Source: Flavobacteriales bacterium UBA6051
GTDB lineage: Bacteria > Bacteroidota > Bacteroidia > Flavobacteriales_D > Crocinitomicaceae
Direction: 5' to 3'
Length of the DNA: 64,000 nucleotides
Assembly (NCBI GenBank): GCA_002427735.1
Contig: DIYP01000007.1
Coordinates: 790,932-854,931 of the forward strand
Within the stretch, counting starts at the first letter, position 1, and each line of letters begins with the position of its first letter. Below the pieces are notes generated by a model. The model was given only the letters and a program-made list of their open reading frames with translations. It ran no database searches and was not told where the DNA came from. Both the position numbers and the translations under genes were made by a program. Positions 51,981 to 59,904 of the stretch are shown here, one piece after another.

Positions 51981-52598
51981 CTAAATGATATTCAAAAACG
52001 TAAAAAAGAGTATCCAAACGCCATACGTATATATTCCAAGTTTATTCACATGAACTTTGCTTCTGAGATACATGAGACTAAAAATGAAACTGAAAATTGT
52101 CCAGCATACATAATTGTACACAGGAATACTTCCTCCCTCCCAACTCCAAAAATCAAAGCGAATAGCTACAGGCTCTATAATTAAATCAAGAAGCGTACAG
52201 ATAATTGCCGAAAAAGCCGCAATCAACCAAATCGGCTTACCTTTTAGTAATGTACGTGCAATCGAAGCTCCTGAAATGACAATAATAAGCCAGTTTAATC
52301 CAATTAAAGGAGGGACATTGAACAACTTGATACCCAGTGCACTTCCATAGCTATACTCACCAAAAAGAAGCTGTGTATTTACACCTATGACCTCTACAAG
52401 GTATCCTCCGAAAATAATAGCCATGTACACCAAATAATTGCGACTTTTCTTTTCATGAAGAAGAATAAGTACACCGCACACAAAAAGTGTTAGGAAAGAA
52501 AGCTCAGCACTTTGCGGATTATACGCAAAAAGTAACACTCCAAAAAAGTGGAACAAGAACAAGATGAGCAGGCTGTATGTTTTCAACGAAAGAATCAT
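51981..52598 (-). CDS. cruF: Carotenoid biosynthesis protein, CruF-like 1',2'-hydratase
   Basis: A 205-residue integral membrane protein with six or seven TM segments. It contains YLVEVIGVNTQLLFGEYSYG, IGLNWLIIVISGASIA and LLDLIIEPVAIRFDFWSWEGGSIPVYNY (broken here), the recognisable blocks of the CruF/DUF422 carotenoid family. CruF adds water to the psi end of acyclic or monocyclic carotenoids. It is the last gene of the carotenoid operon and overlaps the CrtD-like gene by four bases, which fits the two acting on the same end group. Confidence 0.82.
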   Translation of the reverse strand: MILSLKTYSLLILFLFHFFGVLLFAYNPQSAELSFLTLFVCGVLILLHEKKSRNYLVYMAIIFGGYLVEVIGVNTQLLFGEYSYGSALGIKLFNVPPLIGLNWLIIVISGASIARTLLKGKPIWLIAAFSAIICTLLDLIIEPVAIRFDFWSWEGGSIPVYNYVCWTIFSFIFSLMYLRSKVHVNKLGIYTYGVWILFFTFLNII

Positions 52599-54040
52599 AA
52601 TAGTTCACTAATTATTTTAGACGATCTGAGCACTAATGGTATCCCACCACCAGGATGCACCGTTCCGCCACAGAAGAACAAGTCTTTGTATGTTTTAATA
52701 GTATTCGGATGTCTATTCGTTACAGCTTTCATTGAATTCGAATTTGCTCCATAGAGCGCTCCTAAATAACTACCGGTATTCTGCATAATTCTGTAGTTAT
52801 CCTGGTAATCCTCAAATTGAATTGAGGCTGAAATATCTACTCCCAAATCCTTCTTAATTCGTTCGATCACGTAGGCACGATAAAACGCTCTTCTTTCCGA
52901 AGATATCGATTCTTCCGCAGGAATGTTAATCATTACGAATAAAGTTTGTCCATTTTCGGGAGCATCTTGCGGACAAACAACAGTGCTGTTGTGTAAATAA
53001 ATTGTTGGGCGATCAATGGTTTTTTTATCCTTAAAAAGCCCATCAAACTCATCTTTATATGTATCGCTAAATAGGATTGTATGCAACCCTAACTCATCGA
53101 TTTTTTTGTTCAGTCCCCAATAAAAAACGAGACCAGAAGAACTTCTTGGAGCCCTTTTATATTTCTCTAATAATTCGTTATCCTTCAAGATTTTCTTGTA
53201 GAAAGTCAGGTGATCAATGGCGCAAATTAACTTGTCGCATTCATACTTACGATTCGCCTGAACTATGTACCCTGGATCTCTTTTCTTAACATCCGTCGTA
53301 TGCACTCCAAATTGAAAATCAACTCCGACTTCTGTCGCCAACGAGTAAACACTATCCACAATGGAGCGCATACCTTCTGTAGGAAAATAGGTTCCTAATT
53401 TAAGCTCCAGACTGGGAATCATACTGAAGAGTCCTTTCATCGCAAAAGGGCTTGAGCCATTATATGTTCCGAACCGATTAAAAATTTGAGAAATTTTTGG
53501 ATTAGAAAACTTCTTTGCATTCAGCGATGCAAGAGAATTGCGCATTCTGGATGAAGTGAAGTATCCGTAATACTTATAGTATCGCGGATGTAAAAATTCC
53601 ACAGGCTTTATAGCAGGGCGCTCCAGAAAAATTTGACCGACCGTCTCATAATCATTTAAACTCTTTTCAAGGTAATCCTCTATTTCCTGTTCATCTTGCG
53701 TCGAAAGTCCAGTTGAATTCACTTCTGAAAGCCGGATTTTATCTCCATCTGTAAAGTAATAAGTACAACTGTCTTCCTGCCGTTCGTAGTTAAAATAATC
53801 GCGTGGGTTTTTATCGAACAATTCGAACAACTCATCCACTAAATAAGGTTCTGTAAACAATGACGGACCGGTATCAAAACGATACCCTTTTTCGGAAATA
53901 ACATCCAACTTTCCTCCAGGGTGGGCATTTTTCTCTATGACAAGCACAGAATTCCCTTTATGCCTTGCACGCAAAGCAGCCGAAATACCTGCCAATCCGG
54001 CTCCAATTACAATTACGTCATATGTTTTCGCTTCTGTCAA
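52595..54040 (-). CDS. Carotenoid 3,4-desaturase, CrtD-like (second CrtI-family enzyme)
   Basis: A CrtI-family amine oxidase fold: VIVIGAGLAGISAALRARHKG near the start (broken here), HPGGKLDVISEKGYRFDTGPSLF and the C-terminal FCGGTVHPGGGIPLVLRSSK (both broken here). It starts best at TTG 54040, which overlaps the idi stop by four bases; an ATG at 54097 would add 19 non-conserved residues. It is distinct from the CrtI at 55397. Because it is coupled to a CruF-like hydratase, 3',4'-desaturation of a 1'-hydroxy end group is the likely reaction, as in myxol or saproxanthin synthesis. Confidence 0.78.
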   Translation of the reverse strand: MTEAKTYDVIVIGAGLAGISAALRARHKGNSVLVIEKNAHPGGKLDVISEKGYRFDTGPSLFTEPYLVDELFELFDKNPRDYFNYERQEDSCTYYFTDGDKIRLSEVNSTGLSTQDEQEIEDYLEKSLNDYETVGQIFLERPAIKPVEFLHPRYYKYYGYFTSSRMRNSLASLNAKKFSNPKISQIFNRFGTYNGSSPFAMKGLFSMIPSLELKLGTYFPTEGMRSIVDSVYSLATEVGVDFQFGVHTTDVKKRDPGYIVQANRKYECDKLICAIDHLTFYKKILKDNELLEKYKRAPRSSSGLVFYWGLNKKIDELGLHTILFSDTYKDEFDGLFKDKKTIDRPTIYLHNSTVVCPQDAPENGQTLFVMINIPAEESISSERRAFYRAYVIERIKKDLGVDISASIQFEDYQDNYRIMQNTGSYLGALYGANSNSMKAVTNRHPNTIKTYKDLFFCGGTVHPGGGIPLVLRSSKIISELL

Positions 54041-54561
54041 GCCGCAATCAATTCGGGTTTTAACTCCAACAAACGAGCAAAGATCATTTTGAACCATGCA
54101 GAATATCTATCGCCATAATTCTTCAGATCTTCCTGTATTTCCTGTATTGAAATGTACTTATAGCTCATTGCCTCTTCAGGATTTAGAATTGGAACTTCAT
54201 CGGTCACCCCCACAAAGACATGATCTAATTCATGCTCAGTTAAGTTATTATCCAATTGAACTTTATAAATGAAAGAATATAAATGTGATAAATTGGCGGA
54301 AATCCCCATTTCTTCTTTCAATCTTCGATCTGAAGCTTGCAAAGTTGTTTCTCCCGGACTAGGATGTGTGCACGCAGCATTTGACCAAAGTCCACCAGAA
54401 TGATACTTGTCAAAAGCTCTTCGCTGTAGCAGCATGTCACCATTCGAATTAAATATCAACACGGAAACAGCACGGTGTAAAACACCTTTTTCATGTGCTT
54501 CCATCTTCTCCATCACACCTAAAAACTGATCTGTTTTGTCAACTTGGATTACGTATGCCAT
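54037..54561 (-). CDS. idi: Isopentenyl-diphosphate delta-isomerase, type 1
   Basis: A 174-residue Nudix-fold enzyme with the catalytic cysteine C64 in WSNAACTHPSPGE, the RRLKEEMGI Nudix helix and the catalytic glutamate in TEHELDHVF (E109/E111). It interconverts IPP and DMAPP, the carotenoid precursors. Type 1 enzymes need metal. It lies two bases after crtB and overlaps the CrtD-like gene, so the operon raises precursor supply together with the pigment enzymes. Confidence 0.92.
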   Translation of the reverse strand: MAYVIQVDKTDQFLGVMEKMEAHEKGVLHRAVSVLIFNSNGDMLLQRRAFDKYHSGGLWSNAACTHPSPGETTLQASDRRLKEEMGISANLSHLYSFIYKVQLDNNLTEHELDHVFVGVTDEVPILNPEEAMSYKYISIQEIQEDLKNYGDRYSAWFKMIFARLLELKPELIAA

Positions 54562-54563
54562 GA

Positions 54564-55400
54564 TTACAATAGATTTAGTGAGTTTCTTACATAAGAATTA
54601 GCGAATACCATAAGCTTCTTAGAATCTCGGACGCGAATACGTTCTTTAAGAAGAGCTTTCGCATTGCGACGTTCAATTTCTTTCAAAAGCTTTGTGTAGT
54701 ACTTATAACTAACATAAACACCAAAACGCGCTTTCTTTGGTAACTGCTTAATTCCAATAAGTGCTTCTTCAAATTCTTTTCGAATTTCATCCTCAATTCT
54801 CAGCTTATCTTCCAACGTGATATTACTCACGTCAAGATTTGGAAAATATATCCGACCCAACTCATTGTAATCCTGTCTTAGGTCCCTTAGGAAATTGATT
54901 TTCTGGAATGCGGACCCCAACTTCATTGCATAAGGTTTTAAGCGTTGGTACTCTGCTTCGTCTCCATAAACAAAAACTTTCAGACACATCAAACCAACTA
55001 CTTCTGCTGAACCATAAATGTACTCTTCGTATGTTAACTTATTGTAATCCAAAGGATTTAAGTCCATTTCCATACTGTGAAGAAACTGATGAATTAGCGC
55101 ATGATCAATGTTATATTTATTGACGGTCATCTGAAAGCTATTCAAAATAGGATTCATTGAAATTCCGCGCTCAATTGCCTGAAAGCAATCTCTTGTAAAC
55201 TCGCTCAACAGTGTCTCTTTATCGTACCCATGAAAGCTGTCAACGATTTCATCAGCAAAGCGAACGAAACCGTAAATGTTATGAACATCACCTCGAATGT
55301 TTTTATCCAATGCGCTCACACCTGCGTAGAAAGATGTACTATACTTCTTAGTTACGGCCTTTGAGGCTTGCTCGCTGTATAAGTCAAAAAGTCTTTTCAT
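54564..55400 (-). CDS. crtB: Phytoene synthase CrtB
   Basis: A 278-residue trans-isoprenyl diphosphate synthase-like enzyme with both aspartate-rich motifs: DEIVD (50-54) and DLRQD (173-177) within INFLRDLRQDYNELGRIYFP. FYAGVSALDKNIR near residue 24 is also typical. It condenses two geranylgeranyl diphosphates to phytoene, the first committed carotenoid step. Squalene synthase is the alternative, but the operon with crtI settles it. Its start overlaps the crtI stop by four bases. Confidence 0.92.
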   Translation of the reverse strand: MKRLFDLYSEQASKAVTKKYSTSFYAGVSALDKNIRGDVHNIYGFVRFADEIVDSFHGYDKETLLSEFTRDCFQAIERGISMNPILNSFQMTVNKYNIDHALIHQFLHSMEMDLNPLDYNKLTYEEYIYGSAEVVGLMCLKVFVYGDEAEYQRLKPYAMKLGSAFQKINFLRDLRQDYNELGRIYFPNLDVSNITLEDKLRIEDEIRKEFEEALIGIKQLPKKARFGVYVSYKYYTKLLKEIERRNAKALLKERIRVRDSKKLMVFANSYVRNSLNLL

Positions 55401-56854
55401 AATTTCATTATTTGTTTCGCTGCAATTTTTCCAGAAATCAGCGCTGGCGGAACTCCTGGACCTGGTACAGTTAGTTGACCGCAGTAAAACATATTTTTCA
55501 GTTTAGCGTTAATCTTAGGTTTAAGATGTGCTGTTTGCATTAACGTGTTTGCCAGTCCGTAAGCATTCCCCTTGAACGAATTATAATCTCCCTTAAAATC
55601 ACTCACACAATAAGAACGCTTATATGTTATGTTACTTCGAATGTCTGTGTCTGTGCGTTTTTCAAGTCGATCCAAAATGACATTCCAATACTTCTCTCTT
55701 ACTTCCTCATCATCACCTAAATCTGTAGCGATTGGCATTAGAATGAACAGGTTTTCTTGTCCATCTGGCGCAACTGCCCCGTCCGTTTTACTCGGTGCGC
55801 AGACATAAAATAAGGGCTTCGATGGCCAGCGTTTTGTTTTGTAGATTTCTTCACCGTGATCATCGAGACTTTCATCAAAGAAAAGGTTGTGATGCTCCAA
55901 ACCATTCACCTTTTTATCTACGCCAATGTAGAAAATCAAGCAACTGGGAGCCATTTTTCTCGAATCCCAATAACTGTTATTATACCGTCTAAACTTAGCA
56001 GGCAATAATACTTGTTCTGTGAATTGATAATCAGCACTGCTGATCAGATAATTAAAACTTCTACTTCCATTATCCGTTCTTATTCCGGAGAATTGGTCTC
56101 CTTCATGTAAGATTTCCCGTACTGGTTCATTGAAATAAAACTTCACGCCATTCTTCTCTGCCAACTTGTACAATGCAGAAGCTGTAGCGTTCATTCCACC
56201 TTCAGGATACCACGTCCCTAACTTAAGATCCGCGTAATTCATAAGGGTATATAGTGATGGAATTTCATCAGGCATTGCACCCAAAAACAAAACAGGGAAG
56301 TTCAAAATATTTCTGGCCTTATCGCTTTCAAACCTGCTTGAAACATCCTTTTTTACTGATTTTAGAACCTTTTGCTTAAGTGCATTAATAATGACTTTGC
56401 GACTTAAAAACTCAGTAAGACGAAGTCCCGGTATTTCCATCAATGGACGCGCTGTCGCATACTTGACCTCTGCTTCAGACAGAAATTTATTCAATTTCTT
56501 TCCTCCGTTTTCCTCAAATGAATCAAACAACTGAACGAGATCATTAAAATTGGACGGAACTGTTGAATCCTCTTCATTATCCCAGAAAATTTTGTAGCTA
56601 TTTTCCAGACGTTTTATCTCATAGTAATCTGAGCGTTTCTCACCTAGTTCTTCAAACAATTCATCGATGATATCTGGCATCCAATACCATGAGGGCCCCA
56701 TATCAAATCGAAAACCGTCTTCATCAAAAACGCGCGATCGACCACCAGCCATTTCGTTCTTCTCGAAGACTTCCACCTGATAACCATTCTTTGATAGATA
56801 ATTAGCCGCGTAGAGCCCTGAAAGACCAGATCCTATAATTGCTACTGATTTCAT
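55397..56854 (-). CDS. crtI: Phytoene desaturase CrtI
   Basis: A 485-residue FAD-dependent desaturase. It begins KSVAIIGSGLSGLYAANYL with EKNEMAGGRSRVFDEDGFRFDMGPS (broken here) and ends with the bacterial-type phytoene dehydrogenase signature around FYCGQLTVPGPGVPPALISG. It converts phytoene to lycopene or neurosporene. Its start overlaps the stop of the small protein gene (TAATG) and its stop overlaps crtB. It is the closest match to CrtI of the three CrtI-family proteins in the window. Confidence 0.92.
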   Translation of the reverse strand: MKSVAIIGSGLSGLYAANYLSKNGYQVEVFEKNEMAGGRSRVFDEDGFRFDMGPSWYWMPDIIDELFEELGEKRSDYYEIKRLENSYKIFWDNEEDSTVPSNFNDLVQLFDSFEENGGKKLNKFLSEAEVKYATARPLMEIPGLRLTEFLSRKVIINALKQKVLKSVKKDVSSRFESDKARNILNFPVLFLGAMPDEIPSLYTLMNYADLKLGTWYPEGGMNATASALYKLAEKNGVKFYFNEPVREILHEGDQFSGIRTDNGSRSFNYLISSADYQFTEQVLLPAKFRRYNNSYWDSRKMAPSCLIFYIGVDKKVNGLEHHNLFFDESLDDHGEEIYKTKRWPSKPLFYVCAPSKTDGAVAPDGQENLFILMPIATDLGDDEEVREKYWNVILDRLEKRTDTDIRSNITYKRSYCVSDFKGDYNSFKGNAYGLANTLMQTAHLKPKINAKLKNMFYCGQLTVPGPGVPPALISGKIAAKQIMKL

Positions 56855-57024
56855 TAGGCTGCCTCTTCTCTTTTGATTTCGTCCAATATATCTTCAGCCT
56901 CTTTCAATAGAGCATCACTGTCTGAACGATTAATCGTTGACATTTTGTGCGCCTCTTCTAGTTTTTTTCGATAGGCAGCTTCAAGCTTTTCTTTTTTCGA
57001 TTTTTTCTTAAACAGACCAAACAT
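56854..57024 (-). CDS. Lacal_2735-like small protein (56 residues)
   Basis: A short basic/acidic helical protein: MFGLFKKKSKKEKLEAAYRK, then KLEEAHKMSTINRSDSDALL and KEAEDILDEIKREEAA. The opening MFGLFKKK and the rest match what I recall of the Lacal_2735 family of Bacteroidota. It shares the TAATG overlap with crtI and so is the first gene of the carotenoid operon. Its role is unknown. Confidence 0.75.
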   Translation of the reverse strand: MFGLFKKKSKKEKLEAAYRKKLEEAHKMSTINRSDSDALLKEAEDILDEIKREEAA

Positions 57025-57044
57025 AATGTTGTAAAGACTAAAAT

Positions 57045-57118
57045 TTGTTTAACCAAAAATTAAATTAGTTAAACAATAATACAACAATGTTTAATAACAC
57101 CGAAAAAAAGTTAAACAA
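57045..57118. promoter_or_regulatory. Candidate operator: four GTTAAACAA-type half sites upstream of the carotenoid operon
   Basis: TTGTTTAAC (57045-57053), GTTAAACAA (57068-57076), TGTTTAAT (57088-57095) and GTTAAACAA (57110-57118) alternate in orientation and start 20-23 bases apart, i.e. about two helical turns. Such phasing suits a dimeric or tetrameric repressor, for example a light-responsive MerR/CarH type regulator, but no regulator gene is present in the window. Confidence 0.55.
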
Positions 57119-57236
57119 AATTATCAACTTTCTTCAACAAAACAAATTAAATTACTGAAAATCAACCAGATGTATGAGTTCTAATTTTCCTTATGAAATT
57201 AGCTTAAACTTCGTTTTGCAGCTCTTCTGGAAGATT

Positions 57237-57866
57237 TTAAATGCGAGTTCCAGTCCCAACAGTCTTGAACGGCTTATCAAGTTTTAACTTAAGTCCAAAG
57301 CCATTGTCGCTTAATTCAATTCTATCCAATAGCGGTGACAATTCGTTCTTATTGTGAGATCGATGAATGCCGTAAGCCACCCAATCCAGCACCAGAAGAA
57401 ACCCTCCTTGAATAAGTAAACTATTACCGAAGCCTTTAAACTGATCTTGGTATTCCAAATTTGTCTTTGATTCACTTCTTAAGACCAGACCACCAGCGAT
57501 ATAAACTACATCCAAACCAGCATTGATTAAGAAAATGTCTTCCACTCTTTCCTGTTGGCGAATGGTTTCGGCAAAGCTCAATTTTGTACTCTCTTTTCTT
57601 GCCTTTACCAATCCTGCGACAGAAATACCAAGGTTCACAGTATTCCAAAATAAATTCATTTGATGGAAAGAACGCATCTCTTGATTTGGTGCCGTAGCCC
57701 AACCAATACCTCCACCAATCATATTGACTCCTGACCAAGCTCCTAATGCCCACATGTGGTTTTTGGCGTGCTCAACTCTCACCTCATTGAACTCCTCAAG
57801 GTTCATTTGCGACCAAGTAAAAGAATTGAAAAAGAAAACGGCCGCAAGAAAAAAGGAAATACGCAT
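57237..57866 (-). CDS. Secreted or membrane hypothetical protein of a Bacteroidota family
   Basis: From ATG 57866 (the first in-frame ATG; a GTG at 57887 is further upstream) the product has 209 residues with a signal peptide (about 1-20, ending FTWSQ). At least four hydrophobic helices follow, including MWALGAWSGVNMIGGGIGWA and NLFWNTVNLGISVAGLV. The pattern of tryptophans and asparagines in these helices is one I recall from uncharacterised Bacteroidota membrane proteins, but I cannot name it. It is transcribed toward the carotenoid operon but is separated from it by 212 bases. Confidence 0.7.
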   Translation of the reverse strand: MRISFFLAAVFFFNSFTWSQMNLEEFNEVRVEHAKNHMWALGAWSGVNMIGGGIGWATAPNQEMRSFHQMNLFWNTVNLGISVAGLVKARKESTKLSFAETIRQQERVEDIFLINAGLDVVYIAGGLVLRSESKTNLEYQDQFKGFGNSLLIQGGFLLVLDWVAYGIHRSHNKNELSPLLDRIELSDNGFGLKLKLDKPFKTVGTGTRI

Positions 57867-58084
57867 AACTATAGATTTAAAGTTCACGCGAATAATCTAT
57901 AGAAAAATAGCCGTTAATTCCAAAAAGTAGTTGTACACCTCCTAAGTTAACCCAATTTAAAATAACTGAAAAACAGTACTTTAAACACTCTAAATTCAAT
58001 GAAGTTTTGTTCCAATCGTTTCGCCAAATGATAATTAATCATGTCACTATTGAGGGATAAAAAAATAAACAATTACTAATTCTT

Positions 58085-58133
58085 ATCATAATAAACATAA
58101 ATAAAAACATATGAATCTATTGGATTACCTTTG
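58085..58133 (+). promoter_or_regulatory. Promoter B with TACCTTTG -7 box, near-duplicate of promoter A
   Basis: TACCTTTG (58126-58133) matches TAnnTTTG. The preceding ATAAATAAAAA and ATATGA and the following ATT match the promoter at 42576-42624 without gaps. The ATG lies 24 bases after the box in both. Confidence 0.6.
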
Positions 58134-58157
58134 ATTAACGATATTAAAAAGATCATT

Positions 58158-58511
58158 ATGGAAATCTCAGTGCCAATTAAAAGCGATCAGTCCTCATTTG
58201 GAAATACCAGTCATACTATTTTAAAGGAGAATACTATTTCAACGAAGCTGGTCGGAATTGAAGTAGACCTGTTTAGTTACACTGTATCTGAAACCCAATT
58301 TGAACAGCGACTTAAGGACATCTGCGGTGGAAATTTTAGATTCGAGTTTTTGGCGAATGGTCACAATGGAATTCATTCAGTTTCCATATCGCCTCAAGAG
58401 CATTGTCTTGTGGATGGAGGAATGATGTATACTTCTGCTGTTGGCATTCTCAAAGAGTTAACAGAATCAGGATTGCTTATTTCGGAATACAGAACTATGG
58501 TATCGGATTAG
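58158..58511 (+). CDS. Small hypothetical protein, 117 residues
   Basis: A soluble protein starting MEISVPIKSDQSSFGNTSH, with EVDLFSYTVSETQFEQRLKD, a GGNFRFEFLANGHNGIHSV segment and a C-terminal helix. No signal peptide or known motif is seen and no family is recognised. The TTG at 58131 overlaps the -7 box, so ATG 58158 is the right start. A 234-base gap with a strong hairpin follows. Confidence 0.65.
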   Translation: MEISVPIKSDQSSFGNTSHTILKENTISTKLVGIEVDLFSYTVSETQFEQRLKDICGGNFRFEFLANGHNGIHSVSISPQEHCLVDGGMMYTSAVGILKELTESGLLISEYRTMVSD

Positions 58512-58695
58512 GTATTAACCTATTTATTAGCAGTCGCAGAAAAATCTGGACTCTTGATGAATTCTGAACCTAAGTTGGATGAAATGGGAAAAATTTGGGC
58601 TTTTGATTGATTTTCCGAATGACATCAGTTCGACTTTATTTCACTACATTCTGGCAAAGAATCTCAACAAGACGGCTATCTATGATGCTAAAACA

Positions 58696-58725
58696 TTAGC
58701 CCACTATCCCTAAATAGTGGGCTAA
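58696..58725. terminator. Strong hairpin between convergent genes, probable terminator
   Basis: A perfect 12-base stem TTAGCCCACTAT / ATAGTGGGCTAA with a six-base loop. No long T run follows on the plus strand; on the minus strand it is followed by TGTTTT, 20 bases after the GH16 stop. Termination of the minus-strand gene is more likely. Confidence 0.6.
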
Positions 58726-58745
58726 CTTAGTTAGTAATTGATCAG

Positions 58746-59897
58746 CTAATCACAATCGTTCGGATACATAGAGAACACTTTCCCTAGCGGAACCGTGAAT
58801 TCACCATTAATTTGAATATGATTCTTAGCTCGCAAATAAGCGTTTACTCCTTTTCCACTGACCGAATTTGAAGAAGTCGGACTTCCAATATCAATAGATT
58901 GCTTGACTTTATTGTCGTGCGCAGCGAAGTTATAATTGACAACGTTTATGATTTCGCAGTCTTCTTCCCATTTGTAATACCTCACATAATCAATGAACAT
59001 ATCTTTCGATGTTCCCGCAGGGATAACCTCTGTTACATTACCTCCTATGTTTAAGCGAATGAACATATCCTTTGTCACACCTGGGTTCACTTCTTCTCGA
59101 ACTTTCTCACCGTTAATATACCAGATCAATTTTTCTGAAGTATACTCCAAACCGTATACACACCAATCTGTATAGTTAGATTGTTCCATAAAAAAGAAAG
59201 CTCCATCCCAAACCGCAGCCGGTGCATCAAGGTGAATATTTGATGTATTAATGAACTGTGTTTGTGGTGTATAGTCCCAGTAAGAACCGTCGTTCGGGTA
59301 ACCTGGCACAGAGACTGTTGAATTCCAACCATCCATATGCCGGAGGTCGTGGTCATAAAGTGCTTCAATAATGTCTATCTCCTCATTGTCAACACTTCCT
59401 GGAAATCCCGAATACAACCAGAATGCTGCGTTCATATCAGATATCATCGGCAGCCTAATTCTTGCTTCGTAATAGCCATACCCGAAGGATTGTAAACTTG
59501 TTACGTAACCCGTCGTGTAATCGTAAGAAAAAGAGTAGTTGGAGTTCTGCCATTCTTGCCATTGTTTTGTGCAATCATATGGATTCACATAATTCTGATA
59601 ATCTGGCGAATCAACTTCGGTCGGACAAACATAGCTTTGCATTCTCATTTCCAAAGTCAACTCTCCAGTACCCGGCTGAACAAATGCATTTTCCTCAAGA
59701 GCAACCCAGTTTTTACCATCTCCACCCCAGTGATCAAAATGATCTTTCACATCCCAATTGGATAAACCCGCATCAAATTCATCTTCAAACTCTAGTGTCC
59801 AATGTGGGTCCAACTCCCATCCTGGAGTCTGTGCCATGGAATTAATTGAACTAACCAACAGGCCAATTACAATCATTATTTTCAATAATGTTCTCAT
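58746..59897 (-). CDS. Glycoside hydrolase family 16 (beta-glucanase/laminarinase-like)
   Basis: From ATG 59897 the product has 383 residues with a signal peptide (about 1-23, ending NSMAQ). The GH16 jelly roll follows, with LEFEDEFDAGLSNWDV, TGYVTSLQSFGYGYYEARIRLP (broken here) and the catalytic EIDIIE (E173, D175, E178). Family enzymes cleave beta-1,3/1,4-glucans or galactans by a retaining mechanism, so a laminarin- or agar-type polysaccharide is the likely substrate. No CBM or T9SS tail is evident; the last 80 residues are an extra beta region of unknown role. It lies seven bases after the T9SS/S74 gene. Confidence 0.88.
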   Translation of the reverse strand: MRTLLKIMIVIGLLVSSINSMAQTPGWELDPHWTLEFEDEFDAGLSNWDVKDHFDHWGGDGKNWVALEENAFVQPGTGELTLEMRMQSYVCPTEVDSPDYQNYVNPYDCTKQWQEWQNSNYSFSYDYTTGYVTSLQSFGYGYYEARIRLPMISDMNAAFWLYSGFPGSVDNEEIDIIEALYDHDLRHMDGWNSTVSVPGYPNDGSYWDYTPQTQFINTSNIHLDAPAAVWDGAFFFMEQSNYTDWCVYGLEYTSEKLIWYINGEKVREEVNPGVTKDMFIRLNIGGNVTEVIPAGTSKDMFIDYVRYYKWEEDCEIINVVNYNFAAHDNKVKQSIDIGSPTSSNSVSGKGVNAYLRAKNHIQINGEFTVPLGKVFSMYPNDCD

Positions 59898-59904
59898 AAT
59901 CAAT

